Assembly (NCBI RefSeq): GCF_900109705.1
Contig: NZ_FOAI01000007.1
Location: 124,001 to 188,000 of the forward strand
DNA: 64,000 bases
Direction: 5' to 3'
DNA from: Roseivivax marinus
GTDB taxonomy: Bacteria; Pseudomonadota; Alphaproteobacteria; Rhodobacterales; Rhodobacteraceae
The translations under genes were made by a program, and so were the position numbers. How positions within the stretch are numbered: position 1 is the stretch's first letter; each line of letters starts with the position of its first letter. This document shows positions 27,463 through 36,922 of this stretch, in pieces. The notes under the pieces were generated by a model. It was not told the DNA's origin. It was given only the letters and a program-made list of their open reading frames with translations, and did not search any database.

Positions 27463-27488
27463 TCTGCCCCGGCGCGGGCCGGGGCAGA
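27463..27488. terminator. Bidirectional terminator between the DUF4174 gene and dapA
   Basis: A perfect 11-bp stem (TCTGCCCCGGC at 27463-27473, GCCGGGGCAGA at 27478-27488) with a 4-nt loop occupies almost the whole 38-bp gap between two convergent genes. Confidence 0.75.
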
Positions 27489-27496
27489 GGTCAAAA

Positions 27497-28372
27497 TCAG
27501 TTCAGCAGTCCAGCGTGACGCAGGCCGAGGTCCACGAGATCGCGGGTTGGCTCGGTCAGAGGCAGGAGCGGAACGCGCACTTCGTCCTCGCAGAGGCCGA
27601 GGCGCGACATGGCATATTTCGCGCCGCAGAGGCCCGGCTCGGTGAAGATGGCGTGATGCAGGGGCATCAAACGGTCCTGGATTTCCAGCGCGCGACCGTA
27701 ATCGCCGGCGAGGCAGGCCTCCTGAAGATCGGCGCAAAGCCGCGGCGCCGCGTTCGCGGTCACCGAGATGCAGCCGATTCCGCCCTGCGCGTTGAACCCG
27801 TGCGCGGTCGCGTCCTCGCCCGAAATCTGCAGGAACTCCGGGCCGCAGGAAATCCGCTGCGCGCAGACCCGGGCGAGGTCGCCGGTCGCGTCCTTCACGC
27901 CAACGATCCGCGGCAGCTTGGCCAGCTCGCCCATCGTCACCGGGGTCATGTCCACGGCCGAACGGCCCGGAATGTTGTAGATGATGATCGGCAGATCCGT
28001 GGCGTCGTGCAGCATCTTGAAATGCGCGTAAAGTCCGGCCTGCGTCGGCTTGTTGTAGTAGGGCGTGACCACCAGCGCGCCGTCGGCGCCCACGGCCTCG
28101 GCGTGCTTGAGAAAGCGCATCGCTTCGGCGGTGTTGTTCGACCCGGTGCCGGCGATGACGGGAATGCGGCCCGCGGACTGCGCGACGACGGTCTCGACGA
28201 CGGCCTCGTGCTCCTCGTGGCTCAGCGTCGGGCTTTCGCCCGTGGTGCCGACAGGGACCAGACCGTGGCTGCCCTGGTCGACATGCCAGTCGACCAGACG
28301 TTTGAGCGTCTCGAAATCCACCGCGCCGTCCTTGAACGGCGTGACCAGGGCTGGCATCGACCCCTTGAACAT
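27497..28372 (-). CDS. dapA: 4-hydroxy-tetrahydrodipicolinate synthase
   Basis: The protein has 291 residues, the standard DapA length. The Schiff-base Lys is Lys160 in [10 protein letters not shown], the catalytic Tyr is Tyr132 in IIYNIPGR, and the pyruvate-binding GTTGESPTL is near residue 42. It condenses pyruvate and aspartate semialdehyde in the first step of the diaminopimelate/lysine branch, supplying peptidoglycan precursor. It is divergent from the lytic transglycosylase gene, a common arrangement. Related N-acetylneuraminate-lyase-family members could be confused with it, but all DapA residues checked are kept. Confidence 0.94.
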   Translation of the reverse strand: MFKGSMPALVTPFKDGAVDFETLKRLVDWHVDQGSHGLVPVGTTGESPTLSHEEHEAVVETVVAQSAGRIPVIAGTGSNNTAEAMRFLKHAEAVGADGALVVTPYYNKPTQAGLYAHFKMLHDATDLPIIIYNIPGRSAVDMTPVTMGELAKLPRIVGVKDATGDLARVCAQRISCGPEFLQISGEDATAHGFNAQGGIGCISVTANAAPRLCADLQEACLAGDYGRALEIQDRLMPLHHAIFTEPGLCGAKYAMSRLGLCEDEVRVPLLPLTEPTRDLVDLGLRHAGLLN

Positions 28373-28515
28373 GACACGCTCCTTCTCAATTCGGTTCCGA
28401 GTTCCGGGCGGCGCCGGAGGCTGTTCTCGTCTCGCGTTCGTGAGTTGAGACCGGCTTTCCGGCCGATATGCTCCGGGGCGTGTCTATCCTCTCTCGATCG
28501 GGAAATTGCAAGCTG

Positions 28516-30471
28516 ATGTCGCGTCTGACGGCCTGGCTCCTCCTGCCTCTCCTGCTTCTCGTCGCGCGGCCCGTGGCGGCGCAGGATGCCTTGGGGCGGG
28601 CGATGGATTTGATGCGGCAGGGCAACTGGGCCGCTGCCATGATCGAGGCGCGCGGCGACGGGCAGGTCGGGCTCGACGTGATCCTTTGGCACTACCTGCG
28701 CGAGGGCAACGGAGATGCGCGGCAGGTGCAGGACTTCGTGTCCCGCAACGCCGACTGGCCGGGCATGGATTACCTGCGCGAGAAGAGCGAGGAGGCAATC
28801 ACCAGTGCCCCCCATGCCGACGTGCTTGCCTTCTTCGACGAGGGCCTGCCGCAGACCGGCTCGGGTGCGTTGTCCTACGCGCGCGCGCTACTGGATGCCG
28901 GTGAGAGCGGAGCCGCGGAAGCGACGGTCGTGATGGCCTGGCGCACGCTGGCGCTGTCATCCGAGGAGGTTGCCGCCTTCCTCGCGCAGCACGGCGACCT
29001 GCTGCGTCCGCATCACTCCGCGCGGCTCGACATGGCGTTGTGGAACGGCTGGACCTCGAACGCGCGTCGGATGCTGGGGCTGGTGGACGACGACCGCCGC
29101 GCCCTGGGAGAGGCACGGCTGGCCCTGCAGGAGATGGAGGCCGGCGTCGATTCGAAGATCGAGGCGGTGCCGGCGTCGTTGGTCGACGATCCCGGCCTGG
29201 CGCATGACCGCTTCGAGTGGCGCGCCCGGAAGGGGCGGGACGAAAGCGCCATCGAGCTTCTGCTGGAGCGCGCCACCAGTGCAGAATCTCTGGGCGAGCC
29301 GTCGGCCTGGGCCGAGCGGCGTCGCGTCATGGCGCGCGAGAAGATGCGCGCCGGTGACGTCGAGACCGCGTATCGGATCGCCTCGACACATTACATGGTC
29401 CCGAACGGGGAGTATGCCTATTCGGACCTCGAATGGCTCTCCGGCTTCCTCGCTCTTCGGTTCCTGAACGACCCGGAGCTTGCCGCCGAGCATTTCCGCC
29501 GGATGCGCGCGTCGGTCGATACGCCGATCTCGCTCGGGCGCGGCAATTACTGGCTCGGCCGCGCCGAGGAAGCTGCCGGGAACACCGAGGCGGCACAGGC
29601 GGCCTACGCAGAAGGCGGGCAGTACCAGACGGCGTTCTACGGCCTTCTCGCCGCCGAAAAGGCCGGTCTGGCACCCGATCCGAACCTCGGCGGCGACCGT
29701 GACCTGCCCGACTGGCGCGAGGCGGACTTTACCGAAAGCACCGTCTTCGAGGCGGCCAACCTGCTGATGGAGGCGAACCAGGACTACCTGGCCGAACGCT
29801 TCTTCACGCACCTCGCCGAGAGTCTCGACCGCACCGGCGTGGCGCAACTGGGCGAGATGCTCGAAGAGATGGACCGCCCGCACTTCCAGGTGATGGTGGG
29901 CAAGCGCGCGGCGCAATACGGGATGGAGGTGCACGGCCCCTACTACGCCGTGCCGTCCTTCGCCGGGCGCAACTGGCCCGTTCCGACCGAGCTGGTTCTG
30001 GCGATTGCGCGGCGCGAATCGGAGTTCGACCCGGTGGTGGTCTCGCCTGCCGGCGCACGCGGTCTGATGCAGCTGATGCCCGGCACGGCGCGCGACGTCT
30101 CGGGCTGGCTCGGCGAAAGCTACGACATGGGCCGGCTGACATCGGACCCGGCCTACAACGCCCGTCTCGGGTCGGCGTACCTCGAACATCTGGCGCAGCG
30201 TTTCGACGGCAACGTCATCATGATGTCGGCCGGCTACAATGCCGGACCGGGCCGTCCGCTTCAGTGGATGGAACGCTGGGGCGATCCGCGCCGGGGCCAG
30301 ATCGACGTGATCGACTTCATCGAGTTCATCCCCTTCCGCGAGACGCAGAACTACGTCCAGCGCGTTGCCGAGAGCCTGCCGGTCTACCGCGCACGTCTCG
30401 GGCTGGATCCGCACCCGGTGCCGTTCTCGCAGGAACTGGTGGGCAACACGCTCCTGCCGCTCGGAGAGTAG
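28516..30471 (+). CDS. Soluble lytic murein transglycosylase (Slt70-like)
   Basis: The protein has 651 residues from the ATG at 28516, with a signal peptide (MSRLTAWLLLPLLLLVARPVAA). A long alpha-superhelical region (about 25-450) precedes the C-terminal SLT domain. The catalytic Glu is Glu501 in IARRESEFDPVV, followed by SPAGARGLMQLMPGTARDVS and later AGYNAGPGRP. It cleaves the MurNAc-GlcNAc bond in the periplasm, forming 1,6-anhydro ends. It is about the size of E. coli Slt70 (645 residues). Its promoter region is shared with the divergent dapA. Confidence 0.94.
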   Translation: MSRLTAWLLLPLLLLVARPVAAQDALGRAMDLMRQGNWAAAMIEARGDGQVGLDVILWHYLREGNGDARQVQDFVSRNADWPGMDYLREKSEEAITSAPHADVLAFFDEGLPQTGSGALSYARALLDAGESGAAEATVVMAWRTLALSSEEVAAFLAQHGDLLRPHHSARLDMALWNGWTSNARRMLGLVDDDRRALGEARLALQEMEAGVDSKIEAVPASLVDDPGLAHDRFEWRARKGRDESAIELLLERATSAESLGEPSAWAERRRVMAREKMRAGDVETAYRIASTHYMVPNGEYAYSDLEWLSGFLALRFLNDPELAAEHFRRMRASVDTPISLGRGNYWLGRAEEAAGNTEAAQAAYAEGGQYQTAFYGLLAAEKAGLAPDPNLGGDRDLPDWREADFTESTVFEAANLLMEANQDYLAERFFTHLAESLDRTGVAQLGEMLEEMDRPHFQVMVGKRAAQYGMEVHGPYYAVPSFAGRNWPVPTELVLAIARRESEFDPVVVSPAGARGLMQLMPGTARDVSGWLGESYDMGRLTSDPAYNARLGSAYLEHLAQRFDGNVIMMSAGYNAGPGRPLQWMERWGDPRRGQIDVIDFIEFIPFRETQNYVQRVAESLPVYRARLGLDPHPVPFSQELVGNTLLPLGE

Positions 30472-30907
30472 GCGGGCCGGGGGCGCACCGGGCAACCTCC
30501 CGGACATCCCGCACACCGTATTCCGGCGGCGAAGCCGCCCGGCTTGGCCGTTGCTTGCCGGTGACGCGCTCCTTCGATTCACCTGTTTGTACGCACATGG
30601 CCGGCGCCAAGCCGTGCGGCGCCAGACGCTCGGCCGGCAACCGCCTGCGCTCGCGGCATGGGGTAATTGCCCAAGTCTTGGACTGTTCTCGTCCGGTTCG
30701 CCCAAAGAGGAGGCAAATCCGCCGGGTCGGGGCGCCGATACGCCTCCGTCGTTGTCTGGCATAACGTCCCGCAACTTACTGACCTCCGTCGCGCGAAGCT
30801 GACTTTGCCGACATGCCACAGGCCGGGGCCGGAGACGCGCCCGAAGACGCGGCGCCAGACGCCGCGCGGCCAGCAGGGGGAACGTCTTTCAAAGGGACGA
30901 CGATACA
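30472..30907. other. Intergenic and leader region (436 bp) upstream of urtA
   Basis: No gene is recognised. The first 70 bp holds a small hairpin (GGCGGC-GAA-GCCGCC at 30525-30539), a possible weak end for the transglycosylase transcript. In the last 60 bp a 6-bp stem (GCGGCG 30849-30854, CGCCGC 30860-30865) lies just upstream of the urtA ribosome-binding region AAAGGGACGA. The urt promoter should be here, but no clear NtrC or sigma-54 element was found. Confidence 0.45.
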
Positions 30908-32200
30908 ATGAAAACCACGTTTCAAACCGCGGGCGCCGTTGCCGCGCTGAGCATGGGCCTTGCGCTGCCCGCCGCCGCGCAGGACGCCGAGTGCCCGATC
31001 AAGGTCGGTGTGCTGCACTCGCTGTCGGGCACCATGGCCATCTCCGAGACCACGCTGAAGGACACGATCCTGATGCTCGTCGAACAGCAGAACGAGGCCG
31101 GCGGTCTCCTGGGCTGCGATCTCGAGGCGGTGGTCGTCGACCCGGCCTCCGACTGGCCGCGATTCGCCGAACTCGCCCGACAGCTTCTGACCGTGGACGA
31201 GGTCGACGTGATCTTCGGCAACTGGACCAGCGTCAGCCGCAAGTCCGTGCTGCCGGTGATCGAGGAACTCAACGGCCTGCTGTTCTACCCCGTCCAGTAC
31301 GAGGGCGAAGAGAGTTCGAAAAACGTGTTCTACACCGGAGCGGCGCCGAACCAGCAGGCGATTCCGGCGGTGGACTACTTCCTCGAGGAGCTGGGCGTCG
31401 AGAAGTTCGCGCTTCTGGGGACCGACTACGTCTACCCGCGCACCACGAACAACATCCTCGAGTCCTACCTCAAGGACAACGGCATCGCCGACGAGGACAT
31501 CTTCGTGAACTACACGCCGTTCGGCCACTCGGACTGGTCGACCATCGTGTCGGACGTGATCGCGCTGGGCGAGGACGGCTCGATGGTGGGCGTGATCTCG
31601 ACCATCAACGGCGACGCCAACGTGGGCTTCTACACCGAGCTTGCCGCGCAGGGCGTGAGCGCCGACGACATCCCCGTCGTCGCCTTCTCGGTCGGCGAGG
31701 AAGAGCTGTCGGGCCTCGACACCTCGAACCTCGAAGGGCACCTCGCTGCTTGGAACTACTTCCAGTCGGCGGACACCCCCGAGAACGAGGAGTTCATCTC
31801 GGCGTGGCACGAGTTCATCGGTGACGACAGCCGCGTGACCAACGACCCGATGGAGGCCCATTACATCGGCTTCAACATGTGGGTGAACGCAGTTGAAGAG
31901 GCCGGCACCACCGATGTCGACGCCGTGCGCGAGGCGATGTGGGGCCAGGAATTTCCGAACCTCACCGGCGGCACCGCGGTCATGAACCCGAACCACCACC
32001 TGTCGAAGCCGGTCCTGATCGGCGAGATCCGCGCGGACGGCCAGTTCGACATCATCTCCGAGACCGAAGAGGTGCCGGGCGATGCGTGGACCGACTACCT
32101 GCCCGAATCGGCTGTTCTCAAGAGCGACTGGCAGGAGCTCGACTGCGGCATGTACAACACCGAGACCGAGACCTGCGTGCAGCAGACGTCGAACTACTGA
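30908..32200 (+). CDS. urtA: Urea ABC transporter substrate-binding protein
   Basis: The protein has 430 residues with a signal peptide of about 25 residues (MKTTFQTAGAVAALSMGLAL). UrtA features include CPIKVGVLHSLSGTMAISET near residue 28, FGNWTSVSRKSVLPV near 105, LLFYPVQYEGEESSKNV and ALLGTDYVYPRTTN. These segments distinguish urea-type from branched-chain amino acid-type binding proteins. It captures urea (or short-chain amides) in the periplasm for UrtBC. It is the first gene of urtABCDE and is followed by a hairpin that may set its higher expression. Confidence 0.95.
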   Translation: MKTTFQTAGAVAALSMGLALPAAAQDAECPIKVGVLHSLSGTMAISETTLKDTILMLVEQQNEAGGLLGCDLEAVVVDPASDWPRFAELARQLLTVDEVDVIFGNWTSVSRKSVLPVIEELNGLLFYPVQYEGEESSKNVFYTGAAPNQQAIPAVDYFLEELGVEKFALLGTDYVYPRTTNNILESYLKDNGIADEDIFVNYTPFGHSDWSTIVSDVIALGEDGSMVGVISTINGDANVGFYTELAAQGVSADDIPVVAFSVGEEELSGLDTSNLEGHLAAWNYFQSADTPENEEFISAWHEFIGDDSRVTNDPMEAHYIGFNMWVNAVEEAGTTDVDAVREAMWGQEFPNLTGGTAVMNPNHHLSKPVLIGEIRADGQFDIISETEEVPGDAWTDYLPESAVLKSDWQELDCGMYNTETETCVQQTSNY

Positions 32201-32217
32201 CGCCAGGCACATCTCGC

Positions 32218-32255
32218 GGGCGGCCCCTGAAACGGGCCGCCCGACCCTCTTTTCC
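32218..32255 (+). terminator. Intercistronic hairpin (attenuator/RNA-stability element) between urtA and urtB
   Basis: A perfect 9-bp stem (GGGCGGCCC at 32218-32226, GGGCCGCCC at 32234-32242) is followed by a pyrimidine-rich run ending CTCTTTTCC. It lies 18 bp after the urtA stop and before the urtB start at 32268. Partial termination or 3'-end protection would make urtA mRNA exceed that of the membrane genes. Confidence 0.7.
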
Positions 32256-32267
32256 GAAAGGCCCCCC

Positions 32268-34211
32268 ATGCCACGCGCCCTCGTCACGGTGCTCGCACTG
32301 TGCCTGTCGTTCGCTTTCGCGCCCGTCGCGCGCGCACAGCAGAGCGACCTGCAATCGGTTCTCCAGGACAATCAGGACGCGGTCGCGAACCCGTCCCGCT
32401 CCACCGTCAACGAGGTGATCGACGCGCTGGTGGCGTCGGGACTGCCCGGCGTGGCCGAGTTCCTGTCGCGCTGGCAGGAGCGCGAGGTCGTCGTGCGCGA
32501 AGAGGACGGCCTGTTCTTCTACGTCGAGGACGACCAGCTGATCGACATCGCCACCGGCGAGGCAGCGGGTCCCGTGCCGGACGATGGCATCGACGAGGTC
32601 CGCCCGAACGGCGGCGTCCGTCGCGAACTGGCGGGCGCGCTCGTGCAATTCCAGCTGTCCTCGCCCGACATCGCCGAGCGGCGTGCCGCCCTAGACGCGA
32701 TCTCGGGGGACATGTCTGCCGACCAGATCGAACCGCTGGCCGCCTCCATCGAGGACGAGCCGTCCGCCCGGATCGCGGCGCGCAAGCAGCGGCTGCTGGC
32801 CATGCTCACCGCGCGTTTTGGCGAAGACACCGAGGCGCGTGTCGAAGCGATCCGCCAGATCACCAACGGTGTCAGCGTCGAGCTGCGCGGCGTGCTGAAC
32901 CAGATCCTGACCACCTCGGACGAAGTTTCCGAGACCGTGCCCGAGGACGTCAACGTCGCCCGGACCTACGTGCCCGGCGAGGACATGAGCCTCGATGCCG
33001 CCTATTCCGAGCTGGTGGAGCGCGATCTCGCCCCGCCGCGGGTGAGCGACGCGGACATCTACGCCGCGCTGACGCAGAACATCGCGGACGGCGCCGTGGG
33101 GGGCGTCCCGGTGGAGGAGTTGTCCGACCCCGCGCGCCGGATCGACGCCTACGAGGCGTTGGCCGCGGAGGGCACCGTGCCGGGCTTCGTCGGCCCCGAC
33201 GACATGGCGGCGGCCGTGGACGCCTATTCCTTCTACGCGATCTACGACGAGCCCGACCCCGCTGTAACGGACGCCGCGCGCGCCGCCCTCGACGGGGTGG
33301 AGACGCGCGTGGGCCTGAGCGAGGCCGCCGACCTGTCGCTGGATGCGCTGTCGCTGGCCTCGATCTACTTCCTCGCGGCGATCGGGCTGGCGGTCACCTT
33401 CGGCGTGATGGGCGTCATCAACATGGCCCACGGCGAGTTCATCATGATGGGCGCCTATACCGGCTACGTGGTGCAGTCTCTGGTGCCGAACTACACGATC
33501 TCGATCATCCTCGCGCTGCCGCTGGCCTTCGCGGTGACCTTCGCGCTCGGCGTGGCGATGGAGCGGCTGGTGATCCGCTGGCTCTATCACCGCCCGCTCG
33601 AGACGCTGCTCGCGACCTTCGGGATCTCGATCGCGCTTCAGCAACTGGCCAAGAACATCTTCGGCACGCAGGCACGGCCGTTCACGGCGCCGGATTGGCT
33701 GGCCGGATCGATGGTGGTGTCCGACGTGATCTCGATCTCCTTCGTGCGGATCGCGATCTTCGTGCTAGGCCTCTTCTTCCTCGGGCTTTTGCTGTTCATC
33801 CTCAAGCGCACGCGCCTCGGCCTCGAGGTGCGGGCGGTCACGCAGAACCCGCGCATGGCCGCGTCCATGGGCATCAACTCCGAGCGCATCAACATGCTGA
33901 CCTTCGGCCTCGGCTCCGGCATCGCCGGGATCGCGGGCGTGGCCATCGGCCTCTACGCTCAGGTCACATCCGAAATGGGATCGAACTACATCGTGCAGAG
34001 CTTCATGACCGTGGTCGTGGGCGGCGTCGGCAACGTCTGGGGCACCCTTGCCGGTGCCACGCTGATCGGCTTCCTCCAGAAGGGGATCGAGTGGTTCAAC
34101 CCGTCGAACACGCTGGCGGCGCAGACCTTCATGATCCTGTTCATCATCCTCTTCATCCAGTTCCGGCCGCGGGGCATCGTCGCCCTCAAGGGCCGTGCGG
34201 CGGGGGACTGA
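32268..34211 (+). CDS. urtB: Urea ABC transporter permease UrtB (with long N-terminal periplasmic region)
   Basis: The protein has 647 residues from the ATG at 32268. A signal peptide (1-23, ending APVARA) is followed by about 335 residues of mainly helical, Asp/Glu/Ala-rich sequence with HEAT-like spacing. The LivH-type permease domain then runs from about residue 358 to the end: ASIYFLAAIGLAVTFGVMGV, INMAHGEFIMMGAYTGY, RAVTQNPRMAASMGI (the cytoplasmic EAA-like coupling loop) and GGVGNVWGTLAGATLIGF. UrtB proteins have an N-terminal extension, but this one seems longer than most I recall (about 520-540 residues in all). It forms the channel with UrtC. Confidence 0.94.
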   Translation: MPRALVTVLALCLSFAFAPVARAQQSDLQSVLQDNQDAVANPSRSTVNEVIDALVASGLPGVAEFLSRWQEREVVVREEDGLFFYVEDDQLIDIATGEAAGPVPDDGIDEVRPNGGVRRELAGALVQFQLSSPDIAERRAALDAISGDMSADQIEPLAASIEDEPSARIAARKQRLLAMLTARFGEDTEARVEAIRQITNGVSVELRGVLNQILTTSDEVSETVPEDVNVARTYVPGEDMSLDAAYSELVERDLAPPRVSDADIYAALTQNIADGAVGGVPVEELSDPARRIDAYEALAAEGTVPGFVGPDDMAAAVDAYSFYAIYDEPDPAVTDAARAALDGVETRVGLSEAADLSLDALSLASIYFLAAIGLAVTFGVMGVINMAHGEFIMMGAYTGYVVQSLVPNYTISIILALPLAFAVTFALGVAMERLVIRWLYHRPLETLLATFGISIALQQLAKNIFGTQARPFTAPDWLAGSMVVSDVISISFVRIAIFVLGLFFLGLLLFILKRTRLGLEVRAVTQNPRMAASMGINSERINMLTFGLGSGIAGIAGVAIGLYAQVTSEMGSNYIVQSFMTVVVGGVGNVWGTLAGATLIGFLQKGIEWFNPSNTLAAQTFMILFIILFIQFRPRGIVALKGRAAGD

Positions 34212-34215
34212 GCCG

Positions 34216-35436
34216 ATGCGCGCACTTCCCTCCTCCGTGCCGTGGTTCCTCGGCATCCTTGGCCTCGTGGTGCTGGCCGTCACGGTCATGTCCGAGGCCG
34301 TGGGCACCGGACTGATCTCGACCTCTTTCCTCAAGGTGCTGGGCATGACCCTGTGCTTCTGCCTCGCCGCGCTGGCGATGGACGTGGTCTGGGGCTATTG
34401 TGGTATCCTCAGCCTCGGGCACATGGCGTTCTTCGGTCTCGGCGGCTACGCGATCGGCATGTGGCTGATGTATGCGCGGACCGAGATCATCGTGGCCGCG
34501 AACCTCGCCGGGCGTGCCATTCCGCCCACCGAAGCCGAGCTGCGCGACGCGATCGGCAGCCAGATTTTCGGGGTCGTGGGCGCGTCCGATTTTCCGTGGG
34601 TCTGGGGCTTCGCCCATTCGCTGCCGCTGCAACTGGCGATGGTCGTGGTGGTGCCGGGGCTGATCGCGCTGGTCTTCGGCTGGCTCGCGTTCCGGAGCCG
34701 CGTCACGGGCGTCTACCTGTCGATCCTGACGCAGGCGATGACGCTGGCGCTGTCGCTGTGGTTCTTCCAGAACGACAGCGGTCTGCGCGGCAACAACGGC
34801 CTGTCCGGTCTGCAAAACATTCCCGGTTTCCTGGACGCGCCGCAGGCGGCAGTGGCGCTGGCATTCTTCCTCGCCTCGGCGCTTGCGCTGGCGCTGGGCT
34901 ATGTCTTCTTCGCCTGGGTCGTGTCGGGCAAGATGGGCTCGGTCATTCGGGCGATCCGCGATGACGAGGCACGGGTGCGGTTCCTGGGATACCCGGTCGA
35001 GGGCTTCAAGCTGTTCGTTTTCACCCTGACGGCCATCGTCGCGGGTATCGCGGGCGCGCTCTATTATCCGCAAGCGGGCATCATCAACCCGGGCGAGATG
35101 GCGCCCATCGCCTCGATCTACCTGGCGGTCTGGGTCGCCATCGGCGGTCGCGGGCGACTCTACGGCGCGGTGATCGGTGCGGCCTTCGTGAGCCTCGTGT
35201 CCACATGGTTCACTGGCGGCGGCGCACCGGACATCGACCTCGGCTTCTACCGCGTCGACTGGGTGGACTGGTGGCTGGTGCTCCTGGGCGTGAGCTTCGT
35301 GCTGGTGACGATCTTCGCACCCAAGGGCCTCGGCGGTCTTGTCGACCTGTGGACGGAGCGGCGGGGCCGCGACCGCCATGGCGCGGATCTCGGGCCCGAT
35401 CAGGGTGCCCTGCGCGAGAGGGAGGCAGGCGAATGA
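34216..35436 (+). CDS. urtC: Urea ABC transporter permease UrtC
   Basis: The protein has 406 residues from the ATG at 34216, only 4 bp after the urtB stop. It is a LivM-type permease with about ten helices. Recognisable parts are MDVVWGYCGILSLGHMAFFG near residue 55, a loop around residues 85-130 characteristic of UrtC, NNGLSGLQNIPGF near 195, and IRAIRDDEARVRFLGYPVEG near 250 (coupling loop). The tail (about 380-406) is hydrophilic. It pairs with UrtB in the inner membrane. Its stop overlaps the urtD start as ATGA. Confidence 0.95.
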   Translation: MRALPSSVPWFLGILGLVVLAVTVMSEAVGTGLISTSFLKVLGMTLCFCLAALAMDVVWGYCGILSLGHMAFFGLGGYAIGMWLMYARTEIIVAANLAGRAIPPTEAELRDAIGSQIFGVVGASDFPWVWGFAHSLPLQLAMVVVVPGLIALVFGWLAFRSRVTGVYLSILTQAMTLALSLWFFQNDSGLRGNNGLSGLQNIPGFLDAPQAAVALAFFLASALALALGYVFFAWVVSGKMGSVIRAIRDDEARVRFLGYPVEGFKLFVFTLTAIVAGIAGALYYPQAGIINPGEMAPIASIYLAVWVAIGGRGRLYGAVIGAAFVSLVSTWFTGGGAPDIDLGFYRVDWVDWWLVLLGVSFVLVTIFAPKGLGGLVDLWTERRGRDRHGADLGPDQGALREREAGE

Positions 35437-36182
35437 GCGGTTCGACCCGTCTTCTGGAGGTCAGCGGCGTGTCGGTCACCTTCGACGGCTTCCGCGCGAT
35501 CAACAACCTGTCCTTCGCCATCGGTCCCGCCGAGATGCGTGCCGTGATCGGCCCGAACGGCGCCGGCAAGACGACCTTCATGGACATTGTTACCGGCAAG
35601 ACCCGGCCCGACACCGGGCGGGTGATCTGGGGCGACGAGAACATCTCGCTCATCGGCATGTCCGAGGCGCGGATCGCCCGAGCCGGGATCGGCCGCAAGT
35701 TCCAGCGCCCCACCGTATTCGAGGAGCAATCGGTCCGCGACAACCTGACCATGGCGCTCAAGGCCGACCGGGGACCGTTCAAGGTGCTGTTCTGGAAGCC
35801 CTCGGCCGAGGAGCGCGCCAAGGTCGAGGACATCGCCGACACCATCGGCCTCGCCGGTCAGCTCGACCGTACGTCAGGAGAGCTGAGCCACGGGCAGAAA
35901 CAATGGCTCGAGATCGGGATGCTGCTGGCGCAGGACCCGCAGCTATTGCTGGTGGACGAACCGGCGGCGGGCATGACCCCGGCCGAGCGTGAGCACACGA
36001 CCGACCTTCTGAAGTCGCTGGCGAAGCATCACGCGGTGGTGGTGGTCGAGCACGACATGGAATTCGTCCGCCGGCTCGACTGCAAGGTAACCGTGCTGCA
36101 CGAGGGCTCGGTCCTGGCCGAAGGCTCGATCGATCACGTCACGAAGAACCAGGAGGTGATCGATGTCTACCTCGGACGCTGA
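35433..36182 (+). CDS. urtD: Urea ABC transporter ATP-binding protein UrtD
   Basis: A 249-residue LivG-type ATPase. Walker A is GPNGAGKTT near residue 40, followed by FQRPTVFEEQSVRDNL, signature ELSHGQKQWLEIGMLLAQDP near 150, Walker B LLLVDEPAAGMT near 170, and VVVEHDMEFVRR (H-loop). LSHGQKQ is the usual UrtD variant of LSGGQ. It powers UrtBC together with UrtE. Its last 20 bases overlap the urtE start. Confidence 0.95.
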   Translation: MSGSTRLLEVSGVSVTFDGFRAINNLSFAIGPAEMRAVIGPNGAGKTTFMDIVTGKTRPDTGRVIWGDENISLIGMSEARIARAGIGRKFQRPTVFEEQSVRDNLTMALKADRGPFKVLFWKPSAEERAKVEDIADTIGLAGQLDRTSGELSHGQKQWLEIGMLLAQDPQLLLVDEPAAGMTPAEREHTTDLLKSLAKHHAVVVVEHDMEFVRRLDCKVTVLHEGSVLAEGSIDHVTKNQEVIDVYLGR

Positions 36183-36915
36183 GACACTGCCCCGCTCGGC
36201 CGCTGTCACGGACACTCCGCGTCTGTCGGTCGAGGGGCTGGGCCTGCATTACGGCCAGAGCCAGATCCTTTACGACCTGTCGCTGATCGCCCGTGCGGGC
36301 GAGGTGACCTGCGTGATGGGCACCAACGGTGTCGGCAAGACGTCGCTCTTGCGGGCGATCTCGGGGGCACACAAGGCGTCGTCGGGCCGCATCCTGCTGG
36401 ACGGAGCCGACCTGCGCGGCACCGCGGCCCATGTCCGTGCGCGGGCGGGCATCGGCTACGTGCCGCAGGGGCGCGACATCTTTCCGCTGCTGACCGTGCG
36501 CGAGAACCTCGAAACCGCCTATTCCTGTCTGCCGAAGTCCGAGCACCGCATTCCCGACGAGGTGTTCGAGCTGTTCCCGATCCTGCGCGACTTCCTCGGG
36601 CGGCGGGGCGGCGACCTGTCTGGCGGGCAGCAACAGCAGTTGGCGATTGCGCGCGCGATGATGACGAACCCCAAGGTGCTGTTGCTCGACGAACCGACCG
36701 AGGGCATCCAGCCGAACATTATCCAGCAGATCGGCGAGGTGATCCGTCACCTGCGCGGCAGCCGTGACATCGCCATCGTCCTGGTCGAGCAGTATTTCGA
36801 CTTCGCCTGGGACCTGGCCGACCGCTTCGTGGTGCTCGAGCGCGGACGGGTGATCCGGTCGCAGGCGAAGGCCGACACCGATCGCGACGACCTGCTGTCC
36901 TGCGTGTCGGTCTAG
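36163..36915 (+). CDS. urtE: Urea ABC transporter ATP-binding protein UrtE
   Basis: A 250-residue LivF-type ATPase whose ATG (36163) lies inside the end of urtD, a 20-bp overlap. Walker A is GTNGVGKTS near residue 53, where urea-type UrtE has N-G-V-G, followed by YVPQGRDIFPLLTVRENL, signature DLSGGQQQQLAIARAMM near 148, Walker B LLLDEPTEGIQP and LVEQYFDFAW. The N-terminus is about 18 residues longer than typical. If this start is right the first 15 codons are Ser/Thr/Ala-rich. It is the last gene of urtABCDE. No urease genes follow within the window. Confidence 0.95.
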   Translation: MSTSDAETLPRSAAVTDTPRLSVEGLGLHYGQSQILYDLSLIARAGEVTCVMGTNGVGKTSLLRAISGAHKASSGRILLDGADLRGTAAHVRARAGIGYVPQGRDIFPLLTVRENLETAYSCLPKSEHRIPDEVFELFPILRDFLGRRGGDLSGGQQQQLAIARAMMTNPKVLLLDEPTEGIQPNIIQQIGEVIRHLRGSRDIAIVLVEQYFDFAWDLADRFVVLERGRVIRSQAKADTDRDDLLSCVSV

Positions 36916-36922
36916 GCGCGGC

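Noticed and set aside
27497-28372. Alternative call N-acetylneuraminate lyase or KDG aldolase for the DapA-family protein
   Set aside because: DapA active-site residues (GTTGES, Tyr132, Lys160 context) are all present, and the divergent lytic transglycosylase gene is a usual dapA neighbour.
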